Made by a program: the position numbers and the translations under genes. The notes beneath the pieces were generated by a model that had not been told where the DNA came from, searched no databases, and saw only the letters and a program-made list of their open reading frames with translations. Positions 9,101-17,597 of a stretch of 57,637 nt of DNA are shown here, piece after piece. Source of the stretch: Actinoplanes sp. KI2. Its GTDB lineage: Bacteria; Actinomycetota; Actinomycetes; Mycobacteriales; Micromonosporaceae. Numbering within the stretch: position 1 is the first letter of the stretch; every line of letters begins with the position of its first letter. The stretch lies in contig NZ_JAOSZE010000054.1 of the NCBI RefSeq assembly GCF_025630775.1, positions 1 through 57,637 of the forward strand. Reading direction: 5' to 3'.

Positions 9101-12100
9101 GCGGGTCGTCAGGTCGCCCTCGTCGTCGTACGCGAACGTCGCGTTGCCGGCCGGGCCGGCCGCCGTGAGCAGGTCACCGCGGTCGTCGTAGCCGAAGGTG
9201 TTCGCCGAGCCGCCGGCGGAGGTGACGGCGGTGGGCCGCCCCTCGGCGTCGTAGGTGATCCCGCGGCTGGCCGCGGCCGCGCCGCCGCCGCTGCCGCTCT
9301 CGGCGATCATGCGGTTGTCCGCGTCGTAGGTCCGCGTGCGGGTGACGCCGCCGGGCTCGGTCAGCGCGGTCGCGTTGCCGGCCAGGTCGTACGCCGTGGT
9401 CCAGGTGCGGTCGGTGAGCGCCGGCTGCGCCGTGGTGGACGGCTCGACCACGCTCTCGGCGAGGCCGAGGCTGTTGTAGCCGTAGATGGTGGCGTTGCCG
9501 CGGCCGTCGGTGTAGCGGGTGGTGTGCCCGGCCGCGTCGTACCCCCAGCTCGTGGTGATCGAGTGGCTGGCGCTGGTCGGCTCGACCTGCTTGACCAGGT
9601 GATCGAGGCCGTCGTAGGTGAACGTCACGGTCTTCTGCATCGCGTCCGTGCGCGCGGTCAGATTGCCGTTCGCGTTGTAGCCGTACGTCTCCTTCCGCAG
9701 CTCGTTGCCCGCCGGGTCGAGGTTGCGCTCGGCCACCACCTCGCCGAACGGGTCAAAGTCGTGCCGCGTCGTGCGCCCGGCCCCGTCGGACTGCCGCACC
9801 GGGTTGCCGAAGCCGTCGTAGCCCTGCTGGGTGGTCACCCCGGCGGAGTCGGTGACGCTCAGCTGGTCGCCCGCCTTGTCGAAGGTGGCCGTGGTGATCA
9901 GGCCGGTGGGCGACACCATCTTGATCGCGTTGCCGGCGTCGTCGTACGTGGTCGTGGTGGTCAGGGTCCTCGTCGACGGCTTGCGCTCGATGGTGGTCTT
10001 GGTGACCTGCCGGTCGAGGTCGTCGTAGGTCGCCTCGGTGCGCACGCCGGTGGGGCTGGTGCTGGAGAGCACCTTTCCGGTCCGGGTGTATGTGTAGGTC
10101 GAGACCAGCCGCTCGCTGTCGGTCGACCCGGGCGCGTCGGTCTGCACGAGGTGGTTGAGCCGGTCGTACGTGAACTTGGTGACGTGCCCCAGCGCATCGG
10201 TCGACGTCAGGACGTTGCTCAGCGCGTCGTACGTCTTCTTCACCGCCGGCGTCTGGGCGGTGTTGGGGCCCGGAGCCGTGTACTGCGGCCCGTCGGACTC
10301 GACGACGCGGCCCATCCGGTCGAACTTGGTGTGGCTGACGTTGCCGAGCGCGTCCTTGACCGCGACCGCCTCGCCGAACGCGTTGTAGCCGGTGAGCACG
10401 GTCGGGTTCGTGGTCTGCGCCCCGGCGCCACCGCTCTCCGTGGAGACGGCCGGCGCGATCACCGTGGTCTGGTCGCCGTTCTCGTCGTACCTGTATGTAG
10501 TCGTGTACGCCGTCTTGTCGGCGCCCGAGACGTTGCCCTGCGGGTCGGTCTTGGTCAGCGTGTAACCGCGCTGGTCGTACGTGTACGAGGTGGTCCGGTT
10601 GTTGGTGCCGTCGGTCGCGACCTCCTGGTCGAGCCGGCCGGTGGCGGCGTTGTAGACCTGGTTCACCACGTTGGTCGCGGACGCGTCGACGGTCCACGGG
10701 ACGTTGATCGCGCTGCCGCTCATGGTGGTCTTGGTGACGTTGCCGATCAGGTCGTACGCATAGCTCGTGACCCGGTTGACGCCGCCCGGGTCCTGGGTCG
10801 TCGACTTGATCCGGCCCATCGAGTCGATGGTGTTGGTCGTGGTGAGCGTCCCGTTGTCCACCACCGACCTGGTGAGATTGCCGGCGGCGTCGTACGTGTT
10901 GTTCTCCACGACCAGGTCGCGGGTGCTGCCGTCCGGGTTGTGGAAGTTCTTCTGCACGACCTTCGACAGCAGGTTGTCGCCGAGGTACGTGTACTCCAGC
11001 CGCCGGCCCATCGAGTCGACCTGCGCGGCCATCCGGCCGCCGTAGTCGTAGACGTACGAGTTGAGCACCACGTACGGGTTCGAGCTGTCGCCGCCGCCGT
11101 CGTGGAAGTCGTACAGCCGCACCTCGGCCAGCTTGTTGGTGGCGGTGTACGCGTACTCGTAGTGGTTGCCGTTGCCGTCCACCACCGAGGTCCGGTTGCC
11201 GAAGCGGTCCCAGCCCTGGGTCTGCTCGTCGCCCTCGGGATTGACCGTCCGCGTCTCGTGGTTGTGCTCGTCGTACTCGATCGTGGTGACGCGGGCCGGT
11301 TCCGAGGCGTCCAGCGCGTCCTTCACCGTGGTCTGCACGACGTTGCCGTCCACGTCGTACGCGTTGGTGGTGACCGCCTGATGCTTGGTGCCGTCGACCG
11401 CGTTGGTCGTCACCGGCCCGGTGGTCGTGGTGAGGTGACCGAGGTCGTCGTACGCGAAGGTGGTGGTCACGCCGTCCGGGTAGCTGTCCGAGACGACCCG
11501 CTCCTTGACCTTGCGACCCAGCGCGTCGAACGTGTCCTCGGTGACCAGCCCGGTCGGCATGGTCTGCAGGGCGAGGTCGCCGGAGGCGGTGTAGCGGTAC
11601 TTGGCCACCTTGCCGCCCGCGTCGGTGGCCGTGGCGATCAGGCCGGCCGCGATGGTGTCGGTGGAGCTGCCGTACGCCAGCTCGGTGCCGTTGGTATAGG
11701 TCCTCGAGGTGACCGAGCTGTCGGGCGACGTCTCGCTCGTCACGTCGCCGGCGTTGTTGTAGGCGGTCACCGTCCGGAACTGGTTGTCGGTGGCGCTGCT
11801 CGACCGTGGATCGCGCACCTCGACCGGCAGGTCGTTCTTCGGATCGTACGGGTTGCTCGCGTTGGGTGTCGTGTACGACGTGTACGTGGTCTGGCAGTCG
11901 TTCGTCGCCCGGCACGTCTTGCGCGACGTGACGTTCCCCCGGGCGTCGAACGTCATCGTCATCGCGTTGCCGTTCTCGTCCACGATCTGGCTCTGCCGGC
12001 CCTGGCTGTCGTAGCCGAACGACCGGACCACCATGCCGCTGAGCGCCTGCTCGACGAAGACCGGATCGCCGCTCGAGTCGTCCGGGATCGTCGTACAGAA

Positions 12101-15100
12101 CGTCGGATAGCTGGGGTCGGGCGTGGTGCACGACTGCGACGGGCTGGGCGACGGCGACGCGCTGGGCGAGGGCAGCGGCCCGTCCTCGGGCCGGGTGGTG
12201 ATGCCCAGCGGCGATCCCGAGCGCAGCAGACGCCCGGCGAGCGCGTCGTATTCGTAGAGGTAGGGCCGGTTGGCCGGGTCGAACACCTGCACCGACCGGC
12301 GCAGGTCGGTGTCGCCGCCGTAGACGGTCGGCTGCCCGATCTTCCAGGTGCCGCCGTTGCCGTCGGTGTATTCCGCGATGCGGTCGCCGCCGGTGTCGTA
12401 GGTCGTCTCCGAGGAGGTCTTGCCGCTGGGCAGCGTGACCTGGGAGAGGAGGTCGGCCTGCGCCGAGCCGTACTGATAGTGCGCCGCGACCGCCTGGTCG
12501 CTGAGCGCGTGGCCGTAGACCGCGATCTCGTCGAGGCTGCCGTTGAAGTAGCGCTTGGCCGTGCTGCCCCAGTTGGGCCAGGACGTCGGCGATGTCGCCC
12601 AGGCCGCGCCGGCCTGGTTGAACGTCATCAGGCTCGGGTCGAGCGCGCCGTCGGAGGCGGGCTTGCTGGCGATCCGGCTGCCGTCGACGTAGAGGGTCTG
12701 CACGTCGGCGGTGACCGAGAGCACGACGTGGTGCCACTTGTTGTTGCGCAGGTCGACGCCGCCGTCGATCGGCTTCGGCGTGGTCGCCGTGTTCTTGAAC
12801 TGGCCGTAGACGTGGCCGTTGCCACCCACGTAGAGCACCGGCACGCCGGTGGTGGGCGTCGTGTCGACCGCCGTGTCCTGATAGCCGATCAGCGGGCCGC
12901 CGGTCTGCGACGTGGTCATCAGGAACCACAGCTCGACCGCCGTGTCCCGGCTCCTCTTGAGCACGCCCTTGGGCAGTTCGGCGACCGAGGTGGTCCCGTT
13001 GAACAGCCCCGAGGTGTTGGCCGAGCCGACCGCCGAGCCCGGCTGCTCGAGCGTGACGTTGCGCAGGGTCGCGGCGTCCTTGCCGAGGTTGTTGATGACC
13101 TCGCTGCCACCCGAGGTGGCGCCGGCCTTCTCGCCGAGCCGCCAGTACGAGTCCGGCCCCGAGTCGAGCACGCTGCTGCGGTAGTGCGAGCCCGCCACGT
13201 AGGTGTACGTCGTGCAGATCTGGGCGCCCGGCGCGCAGACCTTGTTCAGCACGTCGCCCGTGTAGGCGTACGTCCAGGTCAGGGCCCGCCCGTCGACCTG
13301 GTCGGTGCTCACGCTCGTCACGTGCGTACCGGTCGAGTCCCAGCCGAACGACAGGGCGCGGCCGGTCTTGACGTTCACCCCGGAGTGCCACTGCATCTTC
13401 AACAGCTGCGCGGTCGTGGCGTCGTAGGCGAACTGCAGCGTGCGCCCGTTCTTGTCAACGATGGTCAGGATCCGCCCGTCGCTGCCGCGGAACGAATACG
13501 TCGTGCCGGACACGTCCTTGAGCACGTACGCGCCGCTGACGACGGTGAGCTGGGCGGTCCTGCCGAGCGGCGCCGCGTACGTGCCGTCGATGTTGCGCCC
13601 GAAACGCACCTGCTGACCGTCGGCGTAGGTGACCAGGACGTTGCCCGACCCGTCGGCGTCCGCCGTGGCCCGCATGTCCAGCTCGGACATCCAGCCGACA
13701 CCGAAGGCGAGCGTCCGGCGCGGGTCGAGACTGTTGTAGCTGCGCGTGATGCTCAGCTGCGGTCCGGCCGTGGCGACCGTGGCGTCCACGGCGGCCGTCG
13801 TGTAGTTGCCGATGTCCGGGTTGAACTCGCGATCGTTGCCGCCGTACGGCGCGTTCGCCACCCGGGACGTGATCACCGGCTGCGGCACAGCGGTGGTCAG
13901 CGAGGCGTAGCCGCTCACGACCTCGGTGGTGTTGTCCTTGACGTAGGCGCGCCAGACGTACGGGGTGCTCCACTTGAACGTCCCGGACGGAATCGTGAAC
14001 GCCTGTTTCGTCTGGTACGCCGTGGTCGTGCAGCCGGTCGGGTTGCCCGAACTGTCGAGCGAGCAGTACTGGAAGCGGTACTGCAGGGTCTGGCTGGGCG
14101 GGGCGTCCAGGTCGACGGCCTGCGCCCAGAGCTGCGGGGTGAGCGTGGGCGACTGATATCCGTTGGGCGGGAAGAGCGCGCCGACCGTGGGCGGGATGTT
14201 GTCGACCCGCAGCGCGATCCGGGCCGGTGGCACGTACTCGTCGGTGAAGACCCGGCCGCCGCTGGTCGCCATGCTGAAGTCGATGAGGTACGACCCGACC
14301 GGCAACGCGCGGATGGTGGCGTCCAGGGTGATGGTGGCGCCGCGGGCGACGGTGGACGGCAGCGTCGCCGCCACGTACTGACCGACCTTCGCGCTGGTGG
14401 ACGCGTCGTAGACCCGGTAGACCAGGTTGAAGCCGCTAGCCGTCCAGTCCATGGCGCTCTTGTTGGTGACCGTCACCTTGACCTTGCCGGCCTGGTTCTG
14501 CAGGACGGCCGGCTGCGGCGTCGGGTTCGGCACCGAGTACTTCGCGTTGTACGGCGAGTGCGTGACGTACAGCCGCGGCGGGTTGGCGCTGCTCGTGCCC
14601 GCGATGGTCTTCCAGGCGCTCTCGTCGGAGACCGGCGCGCGCAGCGAGATGCCGTAGTTGCTCTTGCCGGTGACCCAGCCCTGCACGAGGTCACGGCCCT
14701 TGGAGCCGAGGTCCATCACCGTGCCGGTGACCGGGCAGGCCGAGGCGGTCTGGTTGAAGCCCACGTAGCCCTGGGCGAAGGAGGACGTGGCCAGCGCGCC
14801 GCCGACGGCCGGGCCCGGGTAGCTCGTGTTGGTGCTGGAGCTCCACGACGCGGTCACCGGATAGACGCCCAGCGTCCGCGGCTTGCAGGAGGGCGCGTCG
14901 AAGGCCGCGAAACTCAGCTGCGCGCTGTAGATGGTCTCGTTGGCCAGGTCCGAGACGAGGCCGGAGAAGCGCAGGTAGGACGCGGAGTTGACGCCGTCGC
15001 GCCGGCCGACGGCGAGGTCGCCGCCGCCGTGCGAGGAGCCGCCCTGCACGACCAGGCTCTCGGTGGCGGCGCCGTTGCCGAGCACCGGCGGGTCGAGGCG

Positions 15101-16138
15101 CACCGGGAAGGCGCGGCCCTTCGCGGCGAGCCAGCCACGGTCGATCGACAGCTGCAGCGCCGGACCGCCGCCGACCGTGACGAGACGGTAGGTGACCGCC
15201 TTGGAGACCCGCGAGCCGGCGTCGATCAGGTAGCCAGCGGGAATCGTGGCCGCCGTGGCGCCGCTCGCGTCGCGCAGCACGACCTGGTTGCCGGAGAGGC
15301 TCGCGGTCAGGCCGGTCAGGTGCAGCGGGAAGACGAACGTGCCGGGCGCGTCGGCCGAGCCGAGGACCAGGGTCTCCTTGAGAGCGCCGGGCTGCGACTT
15401 CAGCTCCAGGTCGGTGTCGGTCCACACGCCCGCGAAGCGGGCGGTGTCCCCCGCAACGCTGGCGGTCGCCGGCCGCGCGCCGTTTGCCCCGTACGCGAGG
15501 ACGCCGCCGCCCGGAAGCGTGACCCGCACCAGTTCGGCGGCGTCGGCCTGGCCGGCGATGTGCAGGGCGACCGAGTCGGCGTCGCGCCGCCAGCCGCCGG
15601 CCGGGTCGGCCGCCAGCGAAGTGTCGACCGGCGCCCAGCTGCCATCCGCCTTGCGGTAGTTGACCGGCGCCGTGGAGTACTCGGTTGTCTGGGTGCCGTC
15701 CGCGTTCGCATAGGTCCGTTCATGGGCGCCCCGTTGGCCGACGATCTCGTGGCTGCTGCCGTCGGTGCGGAAGCCGGTCACCTTCCGGGCGGCCGGCGCG
15801 GCCTTCAGGATCGCCGTGTTCGCGGGCAGGGACGGCGCCTTGACCGGCGGGTATTTCGACCGCAGCGAGGGCGGCCGGTAGGTGTTGCGGTGGCCGTCGG
15901 CCACGGGATCGACCCCGGCCGCGTTACCCCAGCGCTGCCGCGGCGCCGGTTTGTCGGCTCGCCGATCGGCCTTCACCGCGGCCGGGCGCGGGTCCAGCTG
16001 GACCGCGGTCGTGCCCTCTTGCGCGGAGCAGGCGCCGACCCACAACGCCAGGCCTGCGGCGAGCCCTAGGTGCAGCCGGCGCAGAAAGCGGGCTCCCGAA
16101 CTGTTTTTACGCACACCAAAATAGCCTCGACGCCGCAT
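6119..16138 (-). CDS. Giant RHS/YD-repeat lipoprotein with Hint domain and C-terminal toxin
   Basis: The 3339-residue protein begins at ATG 16138 (GGGGGC upstream) with a lipoprotein signal (LALWVGAC, lipobox Cys37). Order, approximate residues: DNRLRE-like domain 356-526; Ig-like region to about 740; DUF6531-like start of the RHS shell about 756; LamG-like insertion about 990-1226; PSPSASPSPSPS linker about 1320; YD repeats about 1370-2690 ending in the RHS core motif (YAYAGDNPLGNNDPTGN); helical and Gly/Ala-rich region; Hint domain 3043-3191 (CNSFAVGTAV to TPILVHN); toxin-like tip 3192-3339. HN followed by Cys at the Hint end fits autoproteolytic release. This architecture is known for polymorphic toxins in contact-dependent competition. 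The tip's activity is unidentified. Confidence 0.92.
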   Translation of the reverse strand: MRRRGYFGVRKNSSGARFLRRLHLGLAAGLALWVGACSAQEGTTAVQLDPRPAAVKADRRADKPAPRQRWGNAAGVDPVADGHRNTYRPPSLRSKYPPVKAPSLPANTAILKAAPAARKVTGFRTDGSSHEIVGQRGAHERTYANADGTQTTEYSTAPVNYRKADGSWAPVDTSLAADPAGGWRRDADSVALHIAGQADAAELVRVTLPGGGVLAYGANGARPATASVAGDTARFAGVWTDTDLELKSQPGALKETLVLGSADAPGTFVFPLHLTGLTASLSGNQVVLRDASGATAATIPAGYLIDAGSRVSKAVTYRLVTVGGGPALQLSIDRGWLAAKGRAFPVRLDPPVLGNGAATESLVVQGGSSHGGGDLAVGRRDGVNSASYLRFSGLVSDLANETIYSAQLSFAAFDAPSCKPRTLGVYPVTASWSSSTNTSYPGPAVGGALATSSFAQGYVGFNQTASACPVTGTVMDLGSKGRDLVQGWVTGKSNYGISLRAPVSDESAWKTIAGTSSANPPRLYVTHSPYNAKYSVPNPTPQPAVLQNQAGKVKVTVTNKSAMDWTASGFNLVYRVYDASTSAKVGQYVAATLPSTVARGATITLDATIRALPVGSYLIDFSMATSGGRVFTDEYVPPARIALRVDNIPPTVGALFPPNGYQSPTLTPQLWAQAVDLDAPPSQTLQYRFQYCSLDSSGNPTGCTTTAYQTKQAFTIPSGTFKWSTPYVWRAYVKDNTTEVVSGYASLTTAVPQPVITSRVANAPYGGNDREFNPDIGNYTTAAVDATVATAGPQLSITRSYNSLDPRRTLAFGVGWMSELDMRATADADGSGNVLVTYADGQQVRFGRNIDGTYAAPLGRTAQLTVVSGAYVLKDVSGTTYSFRGSDGRILTIVDKNGRTLQFAYDATTAQLLKMQWHSGVNVKTGRALSFGWDSTGTHVTSVSTDQVDGRALTWTYAYTGDVLNKVCAPGAQICTTYTYVAGSHYRSSVLDSGPDSYWRLGEKAGATSGGSEVINNLGKDAATLRNVTLEQPGSAVGSANTSGLFNGTTSVAELPKGVLKRSRDTAVELWFLMTTSQTGGPLIGYQDTAVDTTPTTGVPVLYVGGNGHVYGQFKNTATTPKPIDGGVDLRNNKWHHVVLSVTADVQTLYVDGSRIASKPASDGALDPSLMTFNQAGAAWATSPTSWPNWGSTAKRYFNGSLDEIAVYGHALSDQAVAAHYQYGSAQADLLSQVTLPSGKTSSETTYDTGGDRIAEYTDGNGGTWKIGQPTVYGGDTDLRRSVQVFDPANRPYLYEYDALAGRLLRSGSPLGITTRPEDGPLPSPSASPSPSPSQSCTTPDPSYPTFCTTIPDDSSGDPVFVEQALSGMVVRSFGYDSQGRQSQIVDENGNAMTMTFDARGNVTSRKTCRATNDCQTTYTSYTTPNASNPYDPKNDLPVEVRDPRSSSATDNQFRTVTAYNNAGDVTSETSPDSSVTSRTYTNGTELAYGSSTDTIAAGLIATATDAGGKVAKYRYTASGDLALQTMPTGLVTEDTFDALGRKVKERVVSDSYPDGVTTTFAYDDLGHLTTTTGPVTTNAVDGTKHQAVTTNAYDVDGNVVQTTVKDALDASEPARVTTIEYDEHNHETRTVNPEGDEQTQGWDRFGNRTSVVDGNGNHYEYAYTATNKLAEVRLYDFHDGGGDSSNPYVVLNSYVYDYGGRMAAQVDSMGRRLEYTYLGDNLLSKVVQKNFHNPDGSTRDLVVENNTYDAAGNLTRSVVDNGTLTTTNTIDSMGRIKSTTQDPGGVNRVTSYAYDLIGNVTKTTMSGSAINVPWTVDASATNVVNQVYNAATGRLDQEVATDGTNNRTTSYTYDQRGYTLTKTDPQGNVSGADKTAYTTTYRYDENGDQTTVIAPAVSTESGGAGAQTTNPTVLTGYNAFGEAVAVKDALGNVSHTKFDRMGRVVESDGPQYTAPGPNTAQTPAVKKTYDALSNVLTSTDALGHVTKFTYDRLNHLVQTDAPGSTDSERLVSTYTYTRTGKVLSSTSPTGVRTEATYDDLDRQVTKTTIERKPSTRTLTTTTTYDDAGNAIKMVSPTGLITTATFDKAGDQLSVTDSAGVTTQQGYDGFGNPVRQSDGAGRTTRHDFDPFGEVVAERNLDPAGNELRKETYGYNANGNLTARTDAMQKTVTFTYDGLDHLVKQVEPTSASHSITTSWGYDAAGHTTRYTDGRGNATIYGYNSLGLAESVVEPSTTAQPALTDRTWTTAYDLAGNATALTEPGGVTRTRTYDADNRMIAESGSGGGAAAASRGITYDAEGRPTAVTSAGGSANTFGYDDRGDLLTAAGPAGNATFAYDDEGDLTTRTDAAGTATFTYAKGRLATQQDGASGVAETLGYDAAGLVKSIDYGAGRVRTYGFDDLGRLNSDVLKNSAGQTALSIAYRYDLDDHVVGKDTAGTAGAGSNTYGYDDAGRLTSWTSSAGTVAYGWDDSGNRIKAGAKTATYDERNRVTGDGDYTYAYSPRGTLASRTSSGLTDQYSFDAFDRMIGAEGETYVYDGLDRMINRNGATVLYSGTGTDPIDDGTEKYGRDADGDLLSVSSSGSGVKLTVSDSHDDVVGTFAPGGSLGSLDSSTAYDPFGQKTATTGSLPHVGFQGDWTDPATGQVDMGARWYEPGTGTFVSQDTANYTSGDSVLANKYAYAGDNPLGNNDPTGNWPSCGWCHKALNAVGNAVTTVVSSTVNTLQSAASYAWHATVSAGSWLYNQAKAGISAIGRGWDYVYNAAKNTIKNVWNNHIVPGFNRLKAAAQARAHEIMQQGRAITARAKAAISSAVQHVSLKSIGSMVTAGLSSLSVHISAGLLPKMVQSFTSVVQDMTGAATALYSAAASTGAMLVSGVQTAANFVVDHKAQFIGGVVGALVGGGCGLAIGATGLGLALCAAAAGAADSLVSDMVQGGKGWKEMAADTILGGVTGAVMGPLADFGGAALGGAARGLIKSGVKQAFEDGGAALASTARSYGNTQVGGLVGRTLAGRSAGSAGREAVETTGSSVESSIHANPRPSTCNSFAVGTAVLMADGTTRPIDQVKLGDKVMATDPTTGRTQARTVTALITGIGTKQMVELTIDVDGKKGTKTATIDATDNHPIWAPDLHRWVKAADLKPGSMLETGPGTYVQVTATRSWTAQNTEVHNLTVDGLHTYYVVAGGTPILVHNCPTGASGGDYADKLGSDGLRDLLKKRAAERAAKASVSGEHLVLGLDRNLADTVEATGGKSWKQEPFHSRFFGTSTGPDRARAMIDAMVDEGGDDARITFNLKDMKDIPNILNNAGQFKDAMTSAELRHICGSAAAKAITTFINGDAPC
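6122..6565 (-). other. C-terminal toxin-like tip of the RHS protein
   Basis: The 148 residues after the Hint domain contain GEHLVLGLDRNLADTVEATG, ITFNLKDMKDIP and a Cys-containing end (RHICGSAAAKAI). The LVLG start and the ITFNL segment recall one class of polymorphic toxin C-terminal domains, but I cannot name its activity. Sampled lines here are roughly 52-58 percent GC against about 78 percent in a sampled line of the preceding shell, which suggests that the tip was exchanged separately. Confidence 0.6.
6566..7012 (-). other. Hint (intein-like) autoprocessing domain
   Basis: The 149-residue domain starts with the catalytic Cys (TCNSFAVGTAVLMADG), contains the ATDNHPIWAP block with the conserved His and ends TPILVHN before Cys. 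These are the hallmarks of pretoxin Hint domains that cleave polymorphic toxins from their carrier. Confidence 0.88.
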
Positions 16139-16289
16139 CACACTTGCCCCCGTGATTTGACCGCACGACAAAACGCATCGATTGATCTCGTAGTTTTGGC
16201 GGACGTAAGCTACCGCGAGCAATAGATCGACATCAAGGCGAAGCCTGGTATTACATTCAGAGATCTTTTGGTGGTGGTTCGCCTCGGCG
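16139..16289. other. Upstream region of the RHS gene
   Basis: About 150 bases of locally AT-richer DNA that must hold the RHS promoter on the minus strand. I see no convincing -35/-10 pair or palindrome. Confidence 0.4.
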
Positions 16290-16530
16290 TCGGCAATGGC
16301 CCGGCGCCACCGGAATCGGCGGCGGTCGTCCCAGGTAGATCCGGGCCGGCCCGGTCCGGGTGTACGCGTCGAGGTTCTCGACGCCGCGCCGGCGGGCCGC
16401 CACGACCACCCGGGTGAGGGTCGTCCGCGGTGCCAGTCGCCGCACAACAGATGCGCCGTGCGGCGCAGGTGCAGGTATCGGGCCTCCAGGTAGGAGTGCA
16501 GCTCGGCCTCGACATCCCGATGCCCCGTCA
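16290..16530 (-). pseudogene. SigE-family ECF sigma factor, frameshifted remnant
   Basis: Reading the minus strand and switching frames twice gives the N-terminal half of an actinobacterial SigE-type sigma factor: LHSYLEARYLHLRRTAHLL, CGDWHR, then in a second frame TLTRVVVAARRRGVENLDAY, then back in the first frame DDRRRFRWRRAIAD. No start codon stands at the expected place (the frame is closed by TGA just upstream), and region 4 is missing. It is a decayed gene. A scrap of similar sequence lies at 2.6 kb. Confidence 0.7.
16459..16501 (+). repeat. 43-bp direct repeat, copy 2
   Basis: Matches 2608-2650 at 42 of 43 positions in the same orientation. It lies within the sigma-factor remnant. Confidence 0.85.
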
Positions 16531-16785
16531 GGATTCACATCCGTAAAGACCGGCCCGGTTGCCCCGCCGTTCAAGATTTCTCAACCCATCGGGCGTGAAG
16601 TGGGCGTTCGTCGGCCCGAAACGGGCAGCCGTTTTGTCGGATTCGTCAGTGTGCGCCCGGGAATGCGCTGTGGGAGGCGGCCGGGCAACGGGCACGGATA
16701 CCACGAAGTTGCCCGGACAGTGATGCGGGCCACACGATTTCTCCGGTGTTACAAATAGTCGACGGTCGGTCGGAGGAGGTGCGAG
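16531..16785. promoter_or_regulatory. Leader of the polyol operon
   Basis: About 250 bases without a gene, between the sigma-factor remnant and the DeoR regulator. It should hold the operon promoter. I cannot assign -35/-10 boxes or an operator with confidence; the only clear signal is the strong ribosome binding site GGAGGAGGT at 16772-16780. Confidence 0.4.
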
Positions 16786-17547
16786 TTGAATGTCGAGGAG
16801 CGACACCACCAGATAGTCACGCTGGCCCGCCGGAACGGCGAGGTCAATGTCGGCAAGCTCGCCGCCGAACTCAACGTCTCGGCCGAAACAATTCGCCGCG
16901 ACCTGCGGCAGCTCGAAAAGCATGGTCTGATCCGGCGGACGCACGGTGGCGCCTACCCGGTGGAGACCGCGAAATTCGAGACCGATCTGGCCATCCGGAC
17001 CACCCGCCGGGTGCCGGAGAAGCGCCGGATCGCGGCGGTGGCGGCCGGCCTGATCGGGGACGCCGAGACGATCTTCATCGACGAGGGGTTCACCCCGCAG
17101 CTCATCGCCGAGGCGCTGCCCACCGACCGGCCGCTCACCGTGGTGACCGCGTCGCTGCCCACCGCGGCCTGGCTGGCCGCGTCCACGCCGGCCACGGTTC
17201 TGCTGCTCGGCGGCCGGGTACGCGGCCGCACGCAGGCCACCGTCGACCATTGGGCGGCCGAGATGCTGTCCGGTTTCGTGATCGACCTGGCCTACATCGG
17301 CGCGAACGGGATCTCCCGCGAGTCCGGGCTGACCACCCCGGACCCGGCGGTGGCCGACATCAAGGCGCACGCGGTCCGGGCCGCGCGCCGCCGGGTCTTC
17401 GTCGGCGTACACACGAAATTCGGCGTGCGCACGTTCTGCAAATTCGCCGAGATAGCCGAATTCGAGTCACTGGTCACGGACACCGCGCTGCCGGTTTCCG
17501 AGGCGCACCGTTACGCGAGGCTCGGGCCACAGGTCATCCGGGTCTAG
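16786..17547 (+). CDS. DeoR/GlpR-type transcriptional regulator of polyol use
   Basis: The 253-residue protein starts at TTG 16786, five bases after GGAGGAGGT. Residues about 1-55 form the DeoR winged helix (RNGEVNVGKLAAELNVSAET, IRRDLRQLEKHGLIRRTHGG) and residues about 75-250 the sugar-phosphate-sensing DeoRC domain (IFIDEGFTPQLIAEAL, YIGANGI, FVGVHTKFGVRTF). It heads the polyol transporter operon and probably represses it until a phosphorylated sugar or polyol binds. The specific effector is not visible from sequence. Confidence 0.9.
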   Translation: MNVEERHHQIVTLARRNGEVNVGKLAAELNVSAETIRRDLRQLEKHGLIRRTHGGAYPVETAKFETDLAIRTTRRVPEKRRIAAVAAGLIGDAETIFIDEGFTPQLIAEALPTDRPLTVVTASLPTAAWLAASTPATVLLLGGRVRGRTQATVDHWAAEMLSGFVIDLAYIGANGISRESGLTTPDPAVADIKAHAVRAARRRVFVGVHTKFGVRTFCKFAEIAEFESLVTDTALPVSEAHRYARLGPQVIRV

Positions 17548-17597
17548 CCAGGAAATCGCTCTCCCCAGCCGTTTTCGAATGAAACGGAGGATCCACC

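Noticed and set aside
7034..16069. An open frame of about 9 kb on the plus strand, antisense to the RHS gene
   Set aside because: Its translation is Gly/Arg/Val-rich without domains. It is the usual mirror of codon bias in a very GC-rich repeat gene; the minus-strand frame has clear domain structure.
7034..16069. Regular periodicity in the RHS gene suggesting a repeat array or CRISPR
   Set aside because: The repeats are protein-level YD repeats with varying DNA sequence and no constant repeat/spacer pattern.
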